A stretch of 64,000 nt of DNA from contig JANFAH010000030.1 in assembly GCA_024663395.1 (NCBI GenBank), positions 62,001 to 126,000 of the forward strand, in the 5' to 3' direction. Both the position numbers and the translations under genes were made by a program. This DNA is from Pisolithus tinctorius. Taxonomy: Eukaryota > Basidiomycota > Agaricomycetes > Boletales > Pisolithaceae. The stretch's first letter is position 1. Each line of letters starts with the position of its first letter. This document shows positions 11,031 through 22,880 of this stretch, piece after piece. The notes under the pieces were generated by a model. It had not been told where the DNA came from. It did no database searches and saw only the letters and a list, made by a program, of their open reading frames with translations.

Positions 11031-13609
11031 ATGTCTTCCCATGATCACTGTCGCTCAAACTGGAGCTCTCACTACCCCCATCACTCCCCCCAGCCCTCTC
11101 CTCGTCACTCATATTGAGGGTCAGCTGCATTTGATCATGGTGAGCCCTCTGCACATCTTGATGCACAAACTGATGGTGATGGTCATCACTTGCCACCTCC
11201 AGTCAGTCAGCACAGCATGCACATGGTCAGCAGTGGCCAGAAGCATGCTCACTCCCCCTCTGTCACATCATCATGTGCCTTGTCTCAAGAGTGCAATGAT
11301 CATCATGACAAACACCCTTGAGGGCCTTACTGGGTGTGTCACCCCCAGTTGCCATTCATCCAGCACCAGGATTTGGGGTGTGCAACATGCAATGCACAAG
11401 CACTGCATGTCTCCCAAGGTATGGCCCTCTCTGAAGCAGGTCTTATGCCTGCAATATTCAACCTTGCTGATGAGGCTGTATGCATAACCTGTTGTTCCCC
11501 CTATGATGACATGCATCATCATATTGTGTATCTTGAGGACAACCTCAATGACTGTGATGATGAAATTTGTCACTTACAGGACAAACTTGACAAACTTCAT
11601 CATGCAGATCCTGCTCCCATGTCAGTTGAAGAGGAGGCATGTGATCTGGAGCATGCTTGCATTGTGTCCCTCAGTGACCTTGACCACCATATCCATGACC
11701 AGCCTGGGGCTGGTCCTTCATGTCTCAGATGGCCCTCCCCACTGTGACATCTGTTTCAGGGGGGAGGGTGCAGGCAAAGCCTGCTCCTGCTGTTTCTTGA
11801 AGCTTGAGGGAGCAACAATCCTTGTCACAGCATGGATGGCCTCACCATCCTCCTATGGAGGACATGATGATGGTCAACCATGCTCTCAACTTCCTGGATG
11901 TCACTAGTGACATCCACATGACCTTGGATGAGAGTGCACCCTCTGCTCATGTACAGGGAACAATGTTCCCTGAATTTGATGGGACTGAGTGGCCCCATTG
12001 AGTGTTCAGTCTGGGCAAAGGCTCAGATGGTAAGAATCATGTCCTCTTCATGAGGATTAATGACAATCTTTATGTCTATGAAGGCAAAAAGGTTGAAAGT
12101 GTCAAGCACAACCTCAAGTTGCATGTCATCCCACCAGTCCCTGTGGGCAAGTGGCAGTATGGCTGGGCCATACATTTTGAGGGTGGCATCCTGGGCCCCA
12201 TTTCCCTCTTCAATACTGCAGATGCTATCCACCAGCTCTACTTGAAAGTGTTAAAGGAGCCAGAGGAAAAGGCTCCCTGTGTCCAAAAGGTGCAGGACCT
12301 TATCACCCTGCTCAACTTGTGGAAAAGGTGTAAGTTAGGGTTGAACAAGGTCATTGACCTCACATTGAGCAAGTGGAAGCCCCCTGCTTGGTCTTCCAAG
12401 AAATTGCATGAGAGGAGAGAAGCACTCAAAGGGAAGGGGAGAGTAACCCATCCCCAAGCAGAGGAGGAACAAGCCTCTGCTGTGGGGATACCCCCACCTA
12501 TGCCTGGACCCTCTGGAGGAGCTCCAGCATTGCTGGAGCAGATAGCAGATGCTCTTGTGGCTCCAACTCCAGTGCCTGGTGTAGGGTCAACCCCTACTCC
12601 TGCTTTCATTGACCATGTAGTGGTCCAACCACATGAGGCCCAACCAGCCTCTGAACAGCATCCTGGACTGAGCTCCCAAGCTGAGTCCTCCATGAGGACA
12701 CAACCCCCTCACAAGGCAAAAGGGGCCAAACCCTCTAGTGGAAAGTCTAGGGGCATCCCCAAACTCCCCTCGAATGCTCCCTCCCTTGACAGCCCCATTG
12801 AGGTCTGGAGGAATTTCATCAACAAGGAACAGAAGCACCCCCATTGGGACAATGACAGCAAGTCCATGCTCATGGCCATGCTCCCAGGAGTGCTGGGGAC
12901 ATCCAGCAGGCCAGATGACTCTGAGACAGAGTCAAATCCCCCATCTCTGTGAAACATCTAAGGATTCCTCCTCTATGAGTGCCTGGTGTCAGTCCCTTTG
13001 AGCCATAGGGCTCGTAATGTCTGGATGTATGAGTTGGCTTGCCTACTTGCAGCAAGAGGATGATACTGGTCCCTTCTCAACTGGGCAGAGGTCAGCCCAG
13101 TCATGGGCACATCACATCCCTGGGACAGTGAGTTCTCCACCTCAGCCAACAGGGCTGCAATCACAACATACCTCACTGCTAATGGAGTCAGCACATATGA
13201 AGCTGACAATGCACTGCAATGGGCCCACCAAGTGGGCCAAGAGTATGTCAACAGTATCATTGCAAATGGAGGGGAGAATAACCCTCAGGTGATGGCTAAG
13301 ATCAAGCCCCTGAGGAGGGCTCTTGCTGAACCCTGCCCTCCAAGCAACATTGGACTGAGGGAGTGGTACAAGTGTCAGGCTCAAGCCATTGGTTGTGCTA
13401 TCAACCAGATCCCTCCAGGTCACATGCCTTTATGGGCTGACAATCAGCTGATCATCTCTGCATTTGCTTCTGTGGCATTTATTTATGATCTTCCCCACTG
13501 CCCTCATGGGGAAGTGTCCACTACCAGGGGAAGCCCCCCTGTTAAAGATTCTGAGCCTGAGGAGGGAAAAATGACTGATGACCTGTTTGAGGATGAAGAC
13601 AGGTTGTGA
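11031..13609 (+). pseudogene. Unclassified retroelement-like ORF set (large gag-like protein), decayed
   Basis: An ATG at 11031 opens a His/Ser/Pro-rich frame. Related frames continue at 11334-11747 (a coiled-coil-like segment with repeated Leu, Asp and His near 'YLEDNLNDCDDEICHLQDKL'), 11804-12001, 12002-12952 (316 codons with a globular N-terminal part around 'GKWQYGWAIHFEGGILGP' and a Pro/Ser-rich middle) and 13103-13609 (a helical segment ending in an acidic tail). Stops and frame changes separate them. I do not recognise the protein. Its position directly upstream of a polypurine tract and LTR-like sequence suggests a structural protein of an LTR element without its own polymerase (inference). 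It could instead be a decayed host gene family. Confidence 0.45.
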
Positions 13610-13756
13610 ATGTGAGGGAGTGTTCCCTCTGGAGATCCAACTCTCCCTTGAGTTCAGAAGCATGGGGTTCAACACCTCTTCTTCCACATAAAATTCTGAG
13701 GTTTCACCCTTGACTATTGAAAATTGTGAGGCCCAACCCTCATGTATGTCTTCTGT

Positions 13757-13831
13757 TTTTTTTTTTCCTTCCTTCCTTTCTTCCTTTTTCCCTTTTTTCT
13801 TTGTTTCCCTTTTTTCTCTTCTTTCTCTTGC
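13757..13831 (+). repeat. Polypyrimidine tract (C/T)n
   Basis: About 75 bases are almost entirely T and C, with CCTT and TTTC repeats. It lies downstream of the acidic ORF at 13103-13609. This is low-complexity sequence of unknown role. Confidence 0.8.
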
Positions 13832-13860
13832 TGAGCCTATGTTGGCTCTACTGGGGAGGG

Positions 13861-14052
13861 TGTTAGGGGCCTACCCTAAAACAGTAGTCATTATTACTGG
13901 CATGTGATACCTAGTATCACATGCCCTGCTTGTATATAAAACATGTCTTGAAGTCTCATGTAAATTAATTCTTTTTCTACATCTTACTGTGCAAATACCA
14001 TACAGTTCACTTCATGCAGGTGAGCTTGAGAAAGTCCAACCACAACCTTACA
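13861..14052 (+). mobile_element. Candidate 3' LTR preceded by a polypurine tract
   Basis: A GGGGAGGG tract at 13853-13860 touches TGTTAGGGG at 13861, the typical PPT-to-LTR junction. A TATATAAA box follows at about 13933. The right end is uncertain; CA ends near 14007 and 14052 are both possible. No matching 5' LTR or target duplication was found upstream, so this could be a truncated element. Confidence 0.42.
13899..13925. repeat. Perfect 12-bp inverted repeat with 3-bp loop in the LTR
   Basis: GGCATGTGATAC and its exact reverse complement flank CTA. The hairpin ends about 8 bp before the TATATAAA box, so it may be a dimeric protein-binding site in the LTR promoter. That role is inference. 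Confidence 0.6.
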
Positions 14053-15748
14053 CTCAACCAGTGCACTGTGTGCACTGTACCCACAGTGTACAGATCTTTG
14101 CAGATTCATTTGTTCATGGACTACTGCTGCTCATGTTCTAGTAGAGCCAATGTCTGGCCCCAACCTTAATATATGTGTATATTACCACAACTTGATGACT
14201 TATTCTCTGCTGATCCTTGTCCTAGTATACCAGGCTATTATGAACTTGGGATCACAGTCCACATCAGTGCACAAATAATTCAAGCTCTTTGCCTGCTTCA
14301 GAGTGGCAGAGAAATGGACAGCATGTAGTGTATACATGCCTTCATATGCCAAATGGGGAGGGGAATCTGTCCTGGTCACTCTTCCCTTGATGTGAATACA
14401 CAGATGGATCAAGTCTTTTTCAAGATGTTGGGCCAGAGTGCAGTGTGAACTTCATCATAGATCAGAAGGCAGATCTGTTTGCACTTGGCTTTAATGCCAA
14501 CCTGTTCAGAAGGGTGGCAGAACTGCCATTGGACATGATGAGGGTTTGGTAGGTTGACAAGCTGCAGGGTAGTCAGGTCTAGAGAAAGGATTATACTGTA
14601 GGTATGTAGATAAATAAGTGTTCCAATACAATGAATGGAATGGAGCTCACCTCAGACTTCAAGTTGGTTGAAGCTGAGGTGCAGTAAGAAAAAAAAAGAA
14701 TTACCAAGTGTCCGCTTTTGGATTATGTAATGCTGTGCTTGGTGAATCATGACTAAGGTAAAAGTTCTAAACTCCAACAGAGGGTTGAGCCTGCTTATCC
14801 TGGAATGTGTGATGAACCTGCTATTGAAAATGATGAGCAAGATTGTCAAGAAAGTCACCATCATGAAAAGTCTGGAAAGTCAAAAATAGAGCACATAGCC
14901 AGAAAGAATGGGTACAAATAGTCAGAAAAATAGTACAGATAGTCAAAATTGAAATTGAAATACTAGAGATAGTCCCAGTGACTATGCAGACTTTTTTGAT
15001 TATCTGTGCACATGAAAGGCATGGATAGACATCAGCTAATTTGCTGATGCTATGGCACATGACATGCACAAGATACCATTCAGGATGCCATTCCAGCATT
15101 TGGTGGCTGTGAGACATATCACCAAGACAGGCATGGACAAGTTTTTCAAGCATGTGGTGGACCCTTCATAAATTCCTTCAATTTAGTGCTGATAATAACA
15201 CAGCACTACCAGACTGTCATGTAATGTTTGATTCCCTCCTCAGCAGAGGTAAGGAGTGGTACTGCATCATACTCTTCATGACTTACAAATGGTCCTTTGT
15301 GGCCAGTGATGCCTTACCCAATCTTGGAATGCAACAGGCAATAAGAGTCATGCCACTATAGTCACTACACACTGACTCTGAACAATATGCCAACCTACTG
15401 TAAAGGGGAGATGGCTCATTCATTTGCTCAACTATGTGTAATATTTGCCTGTAGATTACATTATGTCTCAACTGCCCAATCCTTTGCTGGAAAGTGAACA
15501 TTAGGGTTAAGTTGTGTGAGGCAAGGTAATTCATGCAGTAGCTATGGCATGAGGCATGAGGCTTTTAAGCCACATTGACATCAGCACTGGTTCCCATAAG
15601 TAGTCATATATAGGGATGTGGTGTGGATTGGATATATTGAGGACAGATGTAAATAACAGCAGGCAAAAAAAAAAGAAAGAAAGAAAACTAGTGCACAGTA
15701 TAGTACAGGAAAGGTATGTACATGGGGATGCAGTCATCCAGGCTACAG
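14053..15748. other. No gene recognised; CpG-poor spacer
   Basis: The open frames are short and show no domain I recognise. A segment at 15152-15361 reads as a possible protein fragment but without flanking support. The region is probably decayed mobile DNA. Confidence 0.35.
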
Positions 15749-18700
15749 TTAAATGGCCACCTTTTCAATTGGCTTGTAACATTTATGCCACTGATGCCCA
15801 TGAACCATGTGGCTCAAGTCCAATTCTATGCAACAACCTCTGGGTATGACCAATTTGGTCCTCATTGTGTACAATGGGGACCTCAATGTTACAGGTATCC
15901 AAAGCAATAATTCACCCTTTGGACCTTTGATCCAACCATCATGGTGAAGCTTAACTGGTTCAGCCTGTGTCAGCCTATCTCCCTGCAGAAGCCCATCAAT
16001 AAGTTGTTCACTATCACAAAGTGCATGTGAAGGATCAAATGAAAAGTAAATGCAACAAGAGCTGATCACTGAAATTGCCTTTAATAAATCAGAATACATC
16101 ATAGGTGGATTATGCTTACCATCTGCTTTGTCAGACTGAACTTGAAGTTGATTGCTCAAATTAGACATAGAAAACATCAATTGCTCAGCCATTGATCCTG
16201 AAACAATCCTCCTGCCATCAGGAGAAGAGGAAACTAAAACAACTGCATTAGTATGCCCCCCAAGATGACAGCCAATCTCCACACCTCTTTCAGCATCCCA
16301 GACCCTCACAGTCTTGTCCAAAGAGCCTGACACAATCCTCTTGCCATCAGGGGAGAATGCAACTGACAAGACTCCATCTGTATGCCCCTCAAGATGGCTG
16401 CCAATCTCCACACCTCTTTCAGCATCCCAGACCCTCACAGTCTTGTCCAAAGAGCCTGACACAATCCTCTTGCCATCAGGGGAGAATGCAACTGACCAGA
16501 CTCCATCTGTATGCCCCTCAAGATGGCTGCCAATCTCCACACCTCTTTCAGCATCCCAGACCCTCACAGTCTTGTCCTCTGAGCCTGACACAATCCTCTT
16601 GCCATCAGGGGAGAATGCAACTGACAAGACTCCATTTGTATGCCCCTCAAGATGGCTGCCAATCTCTACACCTCTTTCAGCATCCCAGACCCTCACAGTC
16701 TCATCCCTTGAGCCTGACACAATCCTCTTGCCATCAGGGGAGAATGCAACTGAAGTGACTCTACCTGTATGCCCCTCAAGATGGCTGCCAATCTCCACAC
16801 CTCTTTCAGCATCCCAGACCCTCACAGTCTTGTCCAAAGAGCCTGACACAATCCTCTTGCCATCAGGGGAGAATGCAACTGACCAGGCTCCATCTGTATG
16901 CCCCTCAAGATGGCTGCCAATCTCCACACCTCTTTCAGCATCCCAGACCCTCACAGTCTTGTCCAAAGAGCCTGACACAATCCTCTTGCCATCAGGGGAG
17001 AATGCAACTGAAGTGACTCTACCTGTATGCCCCTCAAGATGGCTGCCAATCTCCACACCTCTTTCAGCATCCCAGACCCTCACAGTCTTGTCCTCTGAGC
17101 CTGACACAATCCTCTTGCCATCAGGGGAGAATGCAACTGACCAGACTCCATCTGTATGCCCCTCAAGATGGCTGCCAATCTCCACACCTCTTTCAGCATC
17201 CCAGACCCTCACAGTCTTGTCCTCTGAGCCTGACACAATCCTCTTGCCATCAGGGGAGAATGCAACTGACCAGACTCCATCTGTATGCCCCTCAAGATGG
17301 CTGCCAATCTCCACACCTCTTTCAGCATCCCAGACCCTCACAGTCTTGTCCCAAGAGCCTGACACAATCCTCTTGCCATCAGGGGAGAATGCAACTGACA
17401 AGACTCCATTTGTATGCCCCTCAAGATGGCTGCCAATCTCCACACCTCTTTCAGCATCCCAGACCCTCACAGTCTTGTCCAAAGAGCCTGACACAATCCT
17501 CTTGCCATCAGGGGAGAATGCAACTGACAAGACTCCATCTGTATGCCCCTCAAGATGGCTGCCAATCTCCACACCTCTTTCAGCATCCCAGACCCTCACA
17601 GTCTTGTCCCAAGAGCCTGACACAATCCTCTTGCCATCAGGGGAGAATGCAACTGACCAGACTCCATCTGTATGCCCCTCAAGATGGCTGCCAATCTCCA
17701 CACCTCTTTCAGCATCCCAGACCCTCACAGTCTTGTCCTCTGAGCCTGACACAATCCTCTTGCCATCAGGGGAGAATGCAACTGACCAGACTCCATCTGT
17801 ATGCCCCTCAAGATGGCTGCCAATCTCCACACCTCTTTCAGCATCCCAGACCCTCACAGTCTTGTCCAAAGAGCCTGACACAATCCTCTTGCCATCAGGG
17901 GAGAATGCAACTGACAAGACTCCATCTGTATGCCCCTCAAGATGGCTGCCAATCTCCACACCTCTTTCAGCATCCCAGACCCTCACAGTCTTGTCCTCTG
18001 AGCCTGACACAATCCTCTTGCCATCAGGGGAGAATGCAACTGAAGTGACTCTACCTGTATGCCCCTCAAAGCTAAGCAGTTGAGTGGCTGACCAGTGTTC
18101 TGGAGCTCCTACAACTCCAGGAAGGGAAGAAAATTTTGTCATGAGCATCATTGACAGTGCTGTCTTCCTAGGAATGAATGCCAGTGCAGAGACATACAGA
18201 TGTGGTGCACTGTGAGAAAATGCACCACTGGAGCTCTGAATAAACCTGATTCCATCTTCTACCAAACCTGAAATGATCTTGACACCATCTTGGTTCTTCA
18301 ATGTCAAGTCAGACAACATGAGATGCAGGTAGCTATGAGAAACTCACCAAGAGCCATCTTTTGGTAGAGATGAGTGCAGCAGTAGTATTTCCAACTCCAC
18401 CCAGCAGGCTCATAGCCTCAAGCCAAAATAGAATTTTTTCACTTCCCACAAGGGCCTTTACCCACTCTGCAACAGCCAAGTCAAATCTAGTCTTCTCCAG
18501 ATGTTGGGACCAGAATTGACAAGCATAAGATAGATGGAATGGAATGTTCTTGCTGATTCTCTCTGGTAAATCATCAACCTCTGCATTGCTCACGTAGGAA
18601 CTCTCCAGTCCACAAATGTTGAACTGAAGGTCATCATGAAGGACTCGCAGAGTGGCAACAGCAAGGTTATATGGGCAAGAGGTGTCAATGAAGTAGGCTC

Positions 18701-20993
18701 CACTTCGCGAATGATCAGCTAGGAAGTCATAAAAGGATGCATGGAGGGGTCGAACAGGAGAGGAGGGATCTGTAATGCCTCCAAGTACTGGGGACATGAA
18801 CTCGAGGATGACGACAACATCATAGTGGTCCTGCTCGTTTGGGAAATATCCGCGCAGGTGATTCAAGGCCACCATAGGTAGAGGTTCGAGTGTCATTACA
18901 ACTTGGCACATCACAGAGTGGTATCGTTGAAGAGCTTTCCTAGATTTGGGGATAGCATTCTCCAGGATTGCCAGGTACGTGGTATCCAAGAGTGTTCGTC
19001 CCCCTTCGGACTGGAGAGTGATCACCTCGTCATAGCGTTCCTGTACAGTTGTTCCGGCTCGGTTTGACTTGATGAAATCACAGGCTAGACGAGCCCATTC
19101 AAATAGGCAATCCGCCATCTGGGAGATCCTCTCAACTTCAGCGTCCCTGATGTTTGGAAGGTGTCCAAGTTGCTTGGCAACATACAGACGGATATCGCGT
19201 TCTGTCCAACTTGCAGAAACGTCGTCCAAGGAGGTTGCCTTCACATGCGGAGCAGCTCTCAACGCATGTTCGATGTCTGGCAACGGGCGGGATGTTACGA
19301 AGACACGGAAGTTATGAGGAAGCTCATCCGCCCGTGATGCAAGCACAGACAGGATGTGGCTCCGTGATCCTTCCGCGCCACTCTCGTCCAGGGCGTCGAC
19401 CACCACGACCATATTTCCAATGATAGTACTCGACGCCTTCGACAACGGCTCTAATATCAGCTTCTCCCACTGCAACGTGACGTCAGATGTGGTCTTGAGG
19501 GAATGGTCCTTCGCAACTACATCGGCCAGAGCTCGCCGGAATGCAGGGTCGCGGTCCGCCAGATCGCGTGCAATGGTGGTAAATATCTTTTCCTCGCGAC
19601 GCTCAGCCTGCCTATCACGGGCGAAGCAAAAGCACGACCCGAACCCTCCGGTATCTTTGAGCCACAGGGAAATGGTATGCGCGATGGCAGACTTCCCCCT
19701 GCCGGCCTGCCCATGCAACCAGAAGATACGCGGAGCATCTGCGTTAGTGTTATGGATCCAGCTAACGATCTCCGTGAGGATCTCCGTTCTGGTGCCGTCT
19801 AGGCACCTCTTCGTCTTATTGACGCTCGCACCTCCCGCATAAGCCATGCCTTCCAGATTCATCTCTAACAGATCCCCACGTACGAGGTTCAGATCTTCGA
19901 GTACGCGGTGCACGTTGGTGTGAATATCCCGGACCGCAAGGTCGCGATACTGTTGCATCAAGTCGTTCAGCAACTTGACGTAACCATCAGTCGTGGTCTG
20001 TGTCTCCGACATTATGTTCTTTCCTAGTCTCCTCCCTGAGAAGAATTTGAGTCAGATCTGCGATAAAAGGTGTAACCAACGTACAGAAATTTTTCGTCTC
20101 CGAGTAACTCTTAATGAATCGAGCCGCTTCGCTAATCACCTGTGCAATCTTCCCCAAAGTTTCCTTCATAGTATCGATGTTCCGAGTGGTATCGTCTTCC
20201 AGAAGGAATGTATAGACTTTGCTGACTGTATCAAGGAGGCCGAACACCTGTCTGTCCAGGTTAACTTGATTGAGAAGCGACTACAGAGGGATGTGTGAGG
20301 CGCAGCTGTGGCCGGGGTGTGAACACGTACCTGAGCAGCAGCGGTTAAGATTCCCAGCGCAATCTGGGCATAGGGGTGAACCTGCGCCCTTATATCAGAG
20401 CTTGTGAGTAAATGTAGGGCAATGAGCGTACATTGGCGATACTAGTAACGACGGAGTTAAATGTTTTGAGAGGTTGGAGGTATGTGTTGCTGAAGTTTTG
20501 GATGCCGGCGGCCGCAGTATCAGCCTGTGCAACAAGCTCGATGGCTAAATGGCCAGCGCCCGATATGGGCGCCATGCGATCCAGGGCCTGTTGAGCAGCG
20601 TCGACTTCACTGCCTACCAATGCCGAGGCCGGACTGATCGTGGTACTAGTGGGGTCAACAGCACCATCGCTGGTGTCGCCGAATGGCCCGACTACAGTAC
20701 CGACATCATGCGCAGCCGGCATGGGCACTGTTTCCGAGTTGTGGGTTGGCATTTGAGTCTGTCCAGCACGATTGTTACTCAAGGTCATCGCAACAACGGG
20801 ATGAGGTAGATCACACACATCCTGAGTTGGGGTCGCCTGGGTTTGTTCTCGTTGCTGCTGAGCACCCCCACTGGCGCCTGTGTCAGCAGTCTGTGCTGCG
20901 ATGGAGCCTTGGTTCGACCGACGGACGATGTGCCTCAAACTTGCGAGTGCGGTCGGCGTTCCAGCATTCGGGGCTACACCACCTTGTGGCTGT
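15749..20993 (-). CDS. NACHT-WD40 NLR (STAND) protein, multi-exon
   Basis: Coding exons on the minus strand, inferred from GT-AG sites and frame: about 20432-20993 (start uncertain), 20331-20381, 20085-20280, 18348-20035 and 15749-18295. All junctions keep frame, and a further 51-bp intron at 16069-16119 is likely. The N-terminal part has the 'TYLQPLKTFNSVV' and 'SYSETKNF' motifs of basidiomycete NLRs. The NACHT domain has Walker A 'GQAGRGKSAIAHT' and Walker B 'VVVVDALDESG', followed by 'VTSRP'. After a linker ('APHLYVSALAF') come 14 near-identical 43-residue WD repeats and one decayed repeat. The C-terminus carries 'DGWIKGPKGELLLWIP', also typical. Such proteins are signal-sensing NTPases linked to non-self recognition and heterokaryon incompatibility (known for HET-E/HET-D). 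The specific ligand is unknown. Length is roughly 1,660 residues. Confidence 0.88.
16265..18070 (-). repeat. 14 x 129-bp tandem repeats encoding WD40 repeats
   Basis: Fourteen units of 129 bp (43 codons each) are almost identical at the DNA level and lie head to tail. Differences cluster in the codons just after GHT (Asp-Gly, Gly-Arg or Asn-Gly, then Val-Trp, Val-Leu, Val-Thr or Ala-Trp) and the codon after SGS (Glu, Leu, Trp or Arg). A fifteenth, diverged repeat follows at about 16190-16264. No CG dinucleotide was seen in the array. Confidence 0.93.
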
Positions 20994-21838
20994 TTCTTGG
21001 TGAATCAGTGACTACAATCGCCTGCAGGCATATGAACTCCCTACAGAGATAGAGTTGGATGGAGAGCCAGACGGCTTTCCACTTCTAAAAATTCGGAAAA
21101 CCATTGAGAAATCAGTATGTGTTTCGTTCAAACTTTTCTGGATGAGGTCGACGTTGAAAATGAAGTTGCAATAAGCGCGCGGAAATGCTGTAGACACGTT
21201 GCAAACTACTGTGCCATTATTGACACAAGGACCGGCTGCGGGATAGCCAACTCTAGCACTCACGCACTCATACCCCAATCACGAACCTGTTGGCTCTCGA
21301 GTAAGGATGGTGTAGATTATCGGACTAATAGGGGACTCAACAACAAGTGATGTGGATTTCAGTATTGCAACACCTTCTCCCCCGGGTGCTCGGATCCATC
21401 CTATCAGACCGAGATATTTGGTCACCGTCATCTTTGCAGCGCACGCAATCTTGCTGGGATTCAGTTGTATCGTACGTCTTCTTTCATTATCCGAGTGTGC
21501 TACTAATAACATGTAGATATCAGAAAGACGGGCGAAATTGCTATTGGGCATGAAGGTCGAAGTTGTTAAGCCCGGAACATCCGAGCGTATTCAGGACGCA
21601 CACACAGTGAATTGTTTGAGTTGAGATGAACAATACTGAATATGCTTGTCGACGCCATAGTTGGGTGCCATTCATTGCCTGGTAGTTCGAGATTGATTGA
21701 GACAAAATCTGCCGTCACAGTACTCATAAACGACAGCATTCTGGAACAAGAACGATCCCTGTAATACATATCTAAAGTACACGGCTCAGAATAAGTACGT
21801 GTACAGGAGGTATCCAAGAATTACAACGGTAGTTGTTG
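20994..21838. other. Intergenic, between NLR start and thymidylate synthase end
   Basis: This holds the uncertain 5' part of the NLR gene. Minus-strand frames at 21012-21278 could be an additional upstream exon, but no motif supports it. The remainder shows nothing recognisable. Confidence 0.35.
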
Positions 21839-22834
21839 TTACACGCTCATCTTCATCGGCATCACTTCATGTGACTGGTAATTTTCAACCACGAAATCAC
21901 TCTCCGCCTCCTTAGCACTATACTTCAACTGCTCGAGGTCTCGTAAGCTCTTCAGCTCTTTTTTGAACCGCAGTTTTGGGAACGGCTTGGGATGACGCTC
22001 CAGCTGCTTCTCGAGCGCTTCCACGTGGTTCTTGTACACGTGCGCATCGCCAAGCTGGATGATCAGTTCGTGAGCTTCGGTATTGGTGACCTGTGCGACT
22101 AGGTGTGTGAGCAGAGCGTACGATGCGATGTTGAAGGGTATGCCCAGTCCGAGGTCGGCAGAACGCTGGTACATAAGACAAGACAAGCGATTTTTTGAGG
22201 AGGCGTTGGGGGTGATATGGACGTAGAATTGGCACATCATATGGCAAGGAGGCAACGCCATCAGTGGTATAGCTTTCAAAGAGAGTGTAAGTCTGAGAAG
22301 GCTTAATAACCACTGTCCATAATTACCAGCTGGATTCCAAGCGCTGAGAATGATGCGGCGGTCCGTGGGTGTCTCGACGATCTTCCTTATGCACTCCTGC
22401 AGTTGATCTAACCCTTGTCCCGCATAGTCTGTCTTGCAGTCTACATATTCCGTTCCAAAGTGTCTCCATTGGAATCCATAGACCGGACCCAGATCACCCT
22501 CCTCTCTGTGACCAAGACCACGCGTCTCGAGGAACTCCTTCGAACCATTCCCGTTCCATATCTTGACCCCCTTGGCGTCGAGAACCTTCGCATCCGTATC
22601 CCCGCGTATGAACCACAGCAGTTCCTCAGCAATACCCTTCATAAATATTTTCTTGGTGGTAAGAAGCGGAAATGTCCCGTCTCTGAGGGAGAAGCGCAGC
22701 GAGGGTGGAGCAAAGATGGACAGTGTACCAGTCCCGGTCCTGTCGTCTCGAGACTCCCCATTCTCGATGACGCGTCGAACGAGATTCAGGTATTGGTATT
22801 CTTCGTGGTCGCCATCTGCACACGACGATGCCAT
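21839..22834 (-). CDS. Thymidylate synthase
   Basis: It converts dUMP to dTMP with methylenetetrahydrofolate, the only de novo route to thymidylate, in cytosol or nucleus. The frame shows the dUMP-binding 'DRTGTGT' near residue 30, 'ELLWFIRGDT', 'LGPVYGFQWRHFG', the catalytic block 'ALPPCHMMCQF' with its active-site Cys, 'QRSADLGLGIPFNIASYA' and 'GDAHVYKNH'. A 54-bp intron (22273-22326, GTAATT to GAAAG) interrupts between Asn-Pro-Ala and the PPCH block. It happens to have no stop, so the frame reads through it. Removing it restores the family sequence and gives about 313 residues, a normal length. The start is the ATG complementary to 22832-22834. A palindromic element begins 46 bp upstream. 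Confidence 0.96.
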   Translation of the reverse strand: MASSCADGDHEEYQYLNLVRRVIENGESRDDRTGTGTLSIFAPPSLRFSLRDGTFPLLTTKKIFMKGIAEELLWFIRGDTDAKVLDAKGVKIWNGNGSKEFLETRGLGHREEGDLGPVYGFQWRHFGTEYVDCKTDYAGQGLDQLQECIRKIVETPTDRRIILSAWNPAGNYGQWLLSLLRLTLSLKAIPLMALPPCHMMCQFYVHITPNASSKNRLSCLMYQRSADLGLGIPFNIASYALLTHLVAQVTNTEAHELIIQLGDAHVYKNHVEALEKQLERHPKPFPKLRFKKELKSLRDLEQLKYSAKEAESDFVVENYQSHEVMPMKMSV

Positions 22835-22858
22835 GGTAGTGATGAGGGACCAAACGAA

Positions 22859-22864
22859 ACGCGT
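22859..22864. promoter_or_regulatory. ACGCGT (MCB-like) element upstream of thymidylate synthase
   Basis: ACGCGT lies about 25 bp before the ATG. In yeasts this hexamer binds MBF and drives G1/S transcription of the thymidylate synthase gene. A single 6-bp match is weak alone, but the gene is the classic target. Confidence 0.4.
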
Positions 22865-22880
22865 TGATACACGCTGGCAA

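Noticed and set aside
16314..18083. 589-codon open frame antisense to the WD40 array
   Set aside because: It exists only because the 129-bp repeat is a multiple of three and lacks stops on the other strand. The sense strand has clear WD40 motifs.
21012..21278. Possible C2-type N-terminal exon of the NLR
   Set aside because: Some relatives have an N-terminal C2 domain, but the frame here shows no convincing C2 motif.
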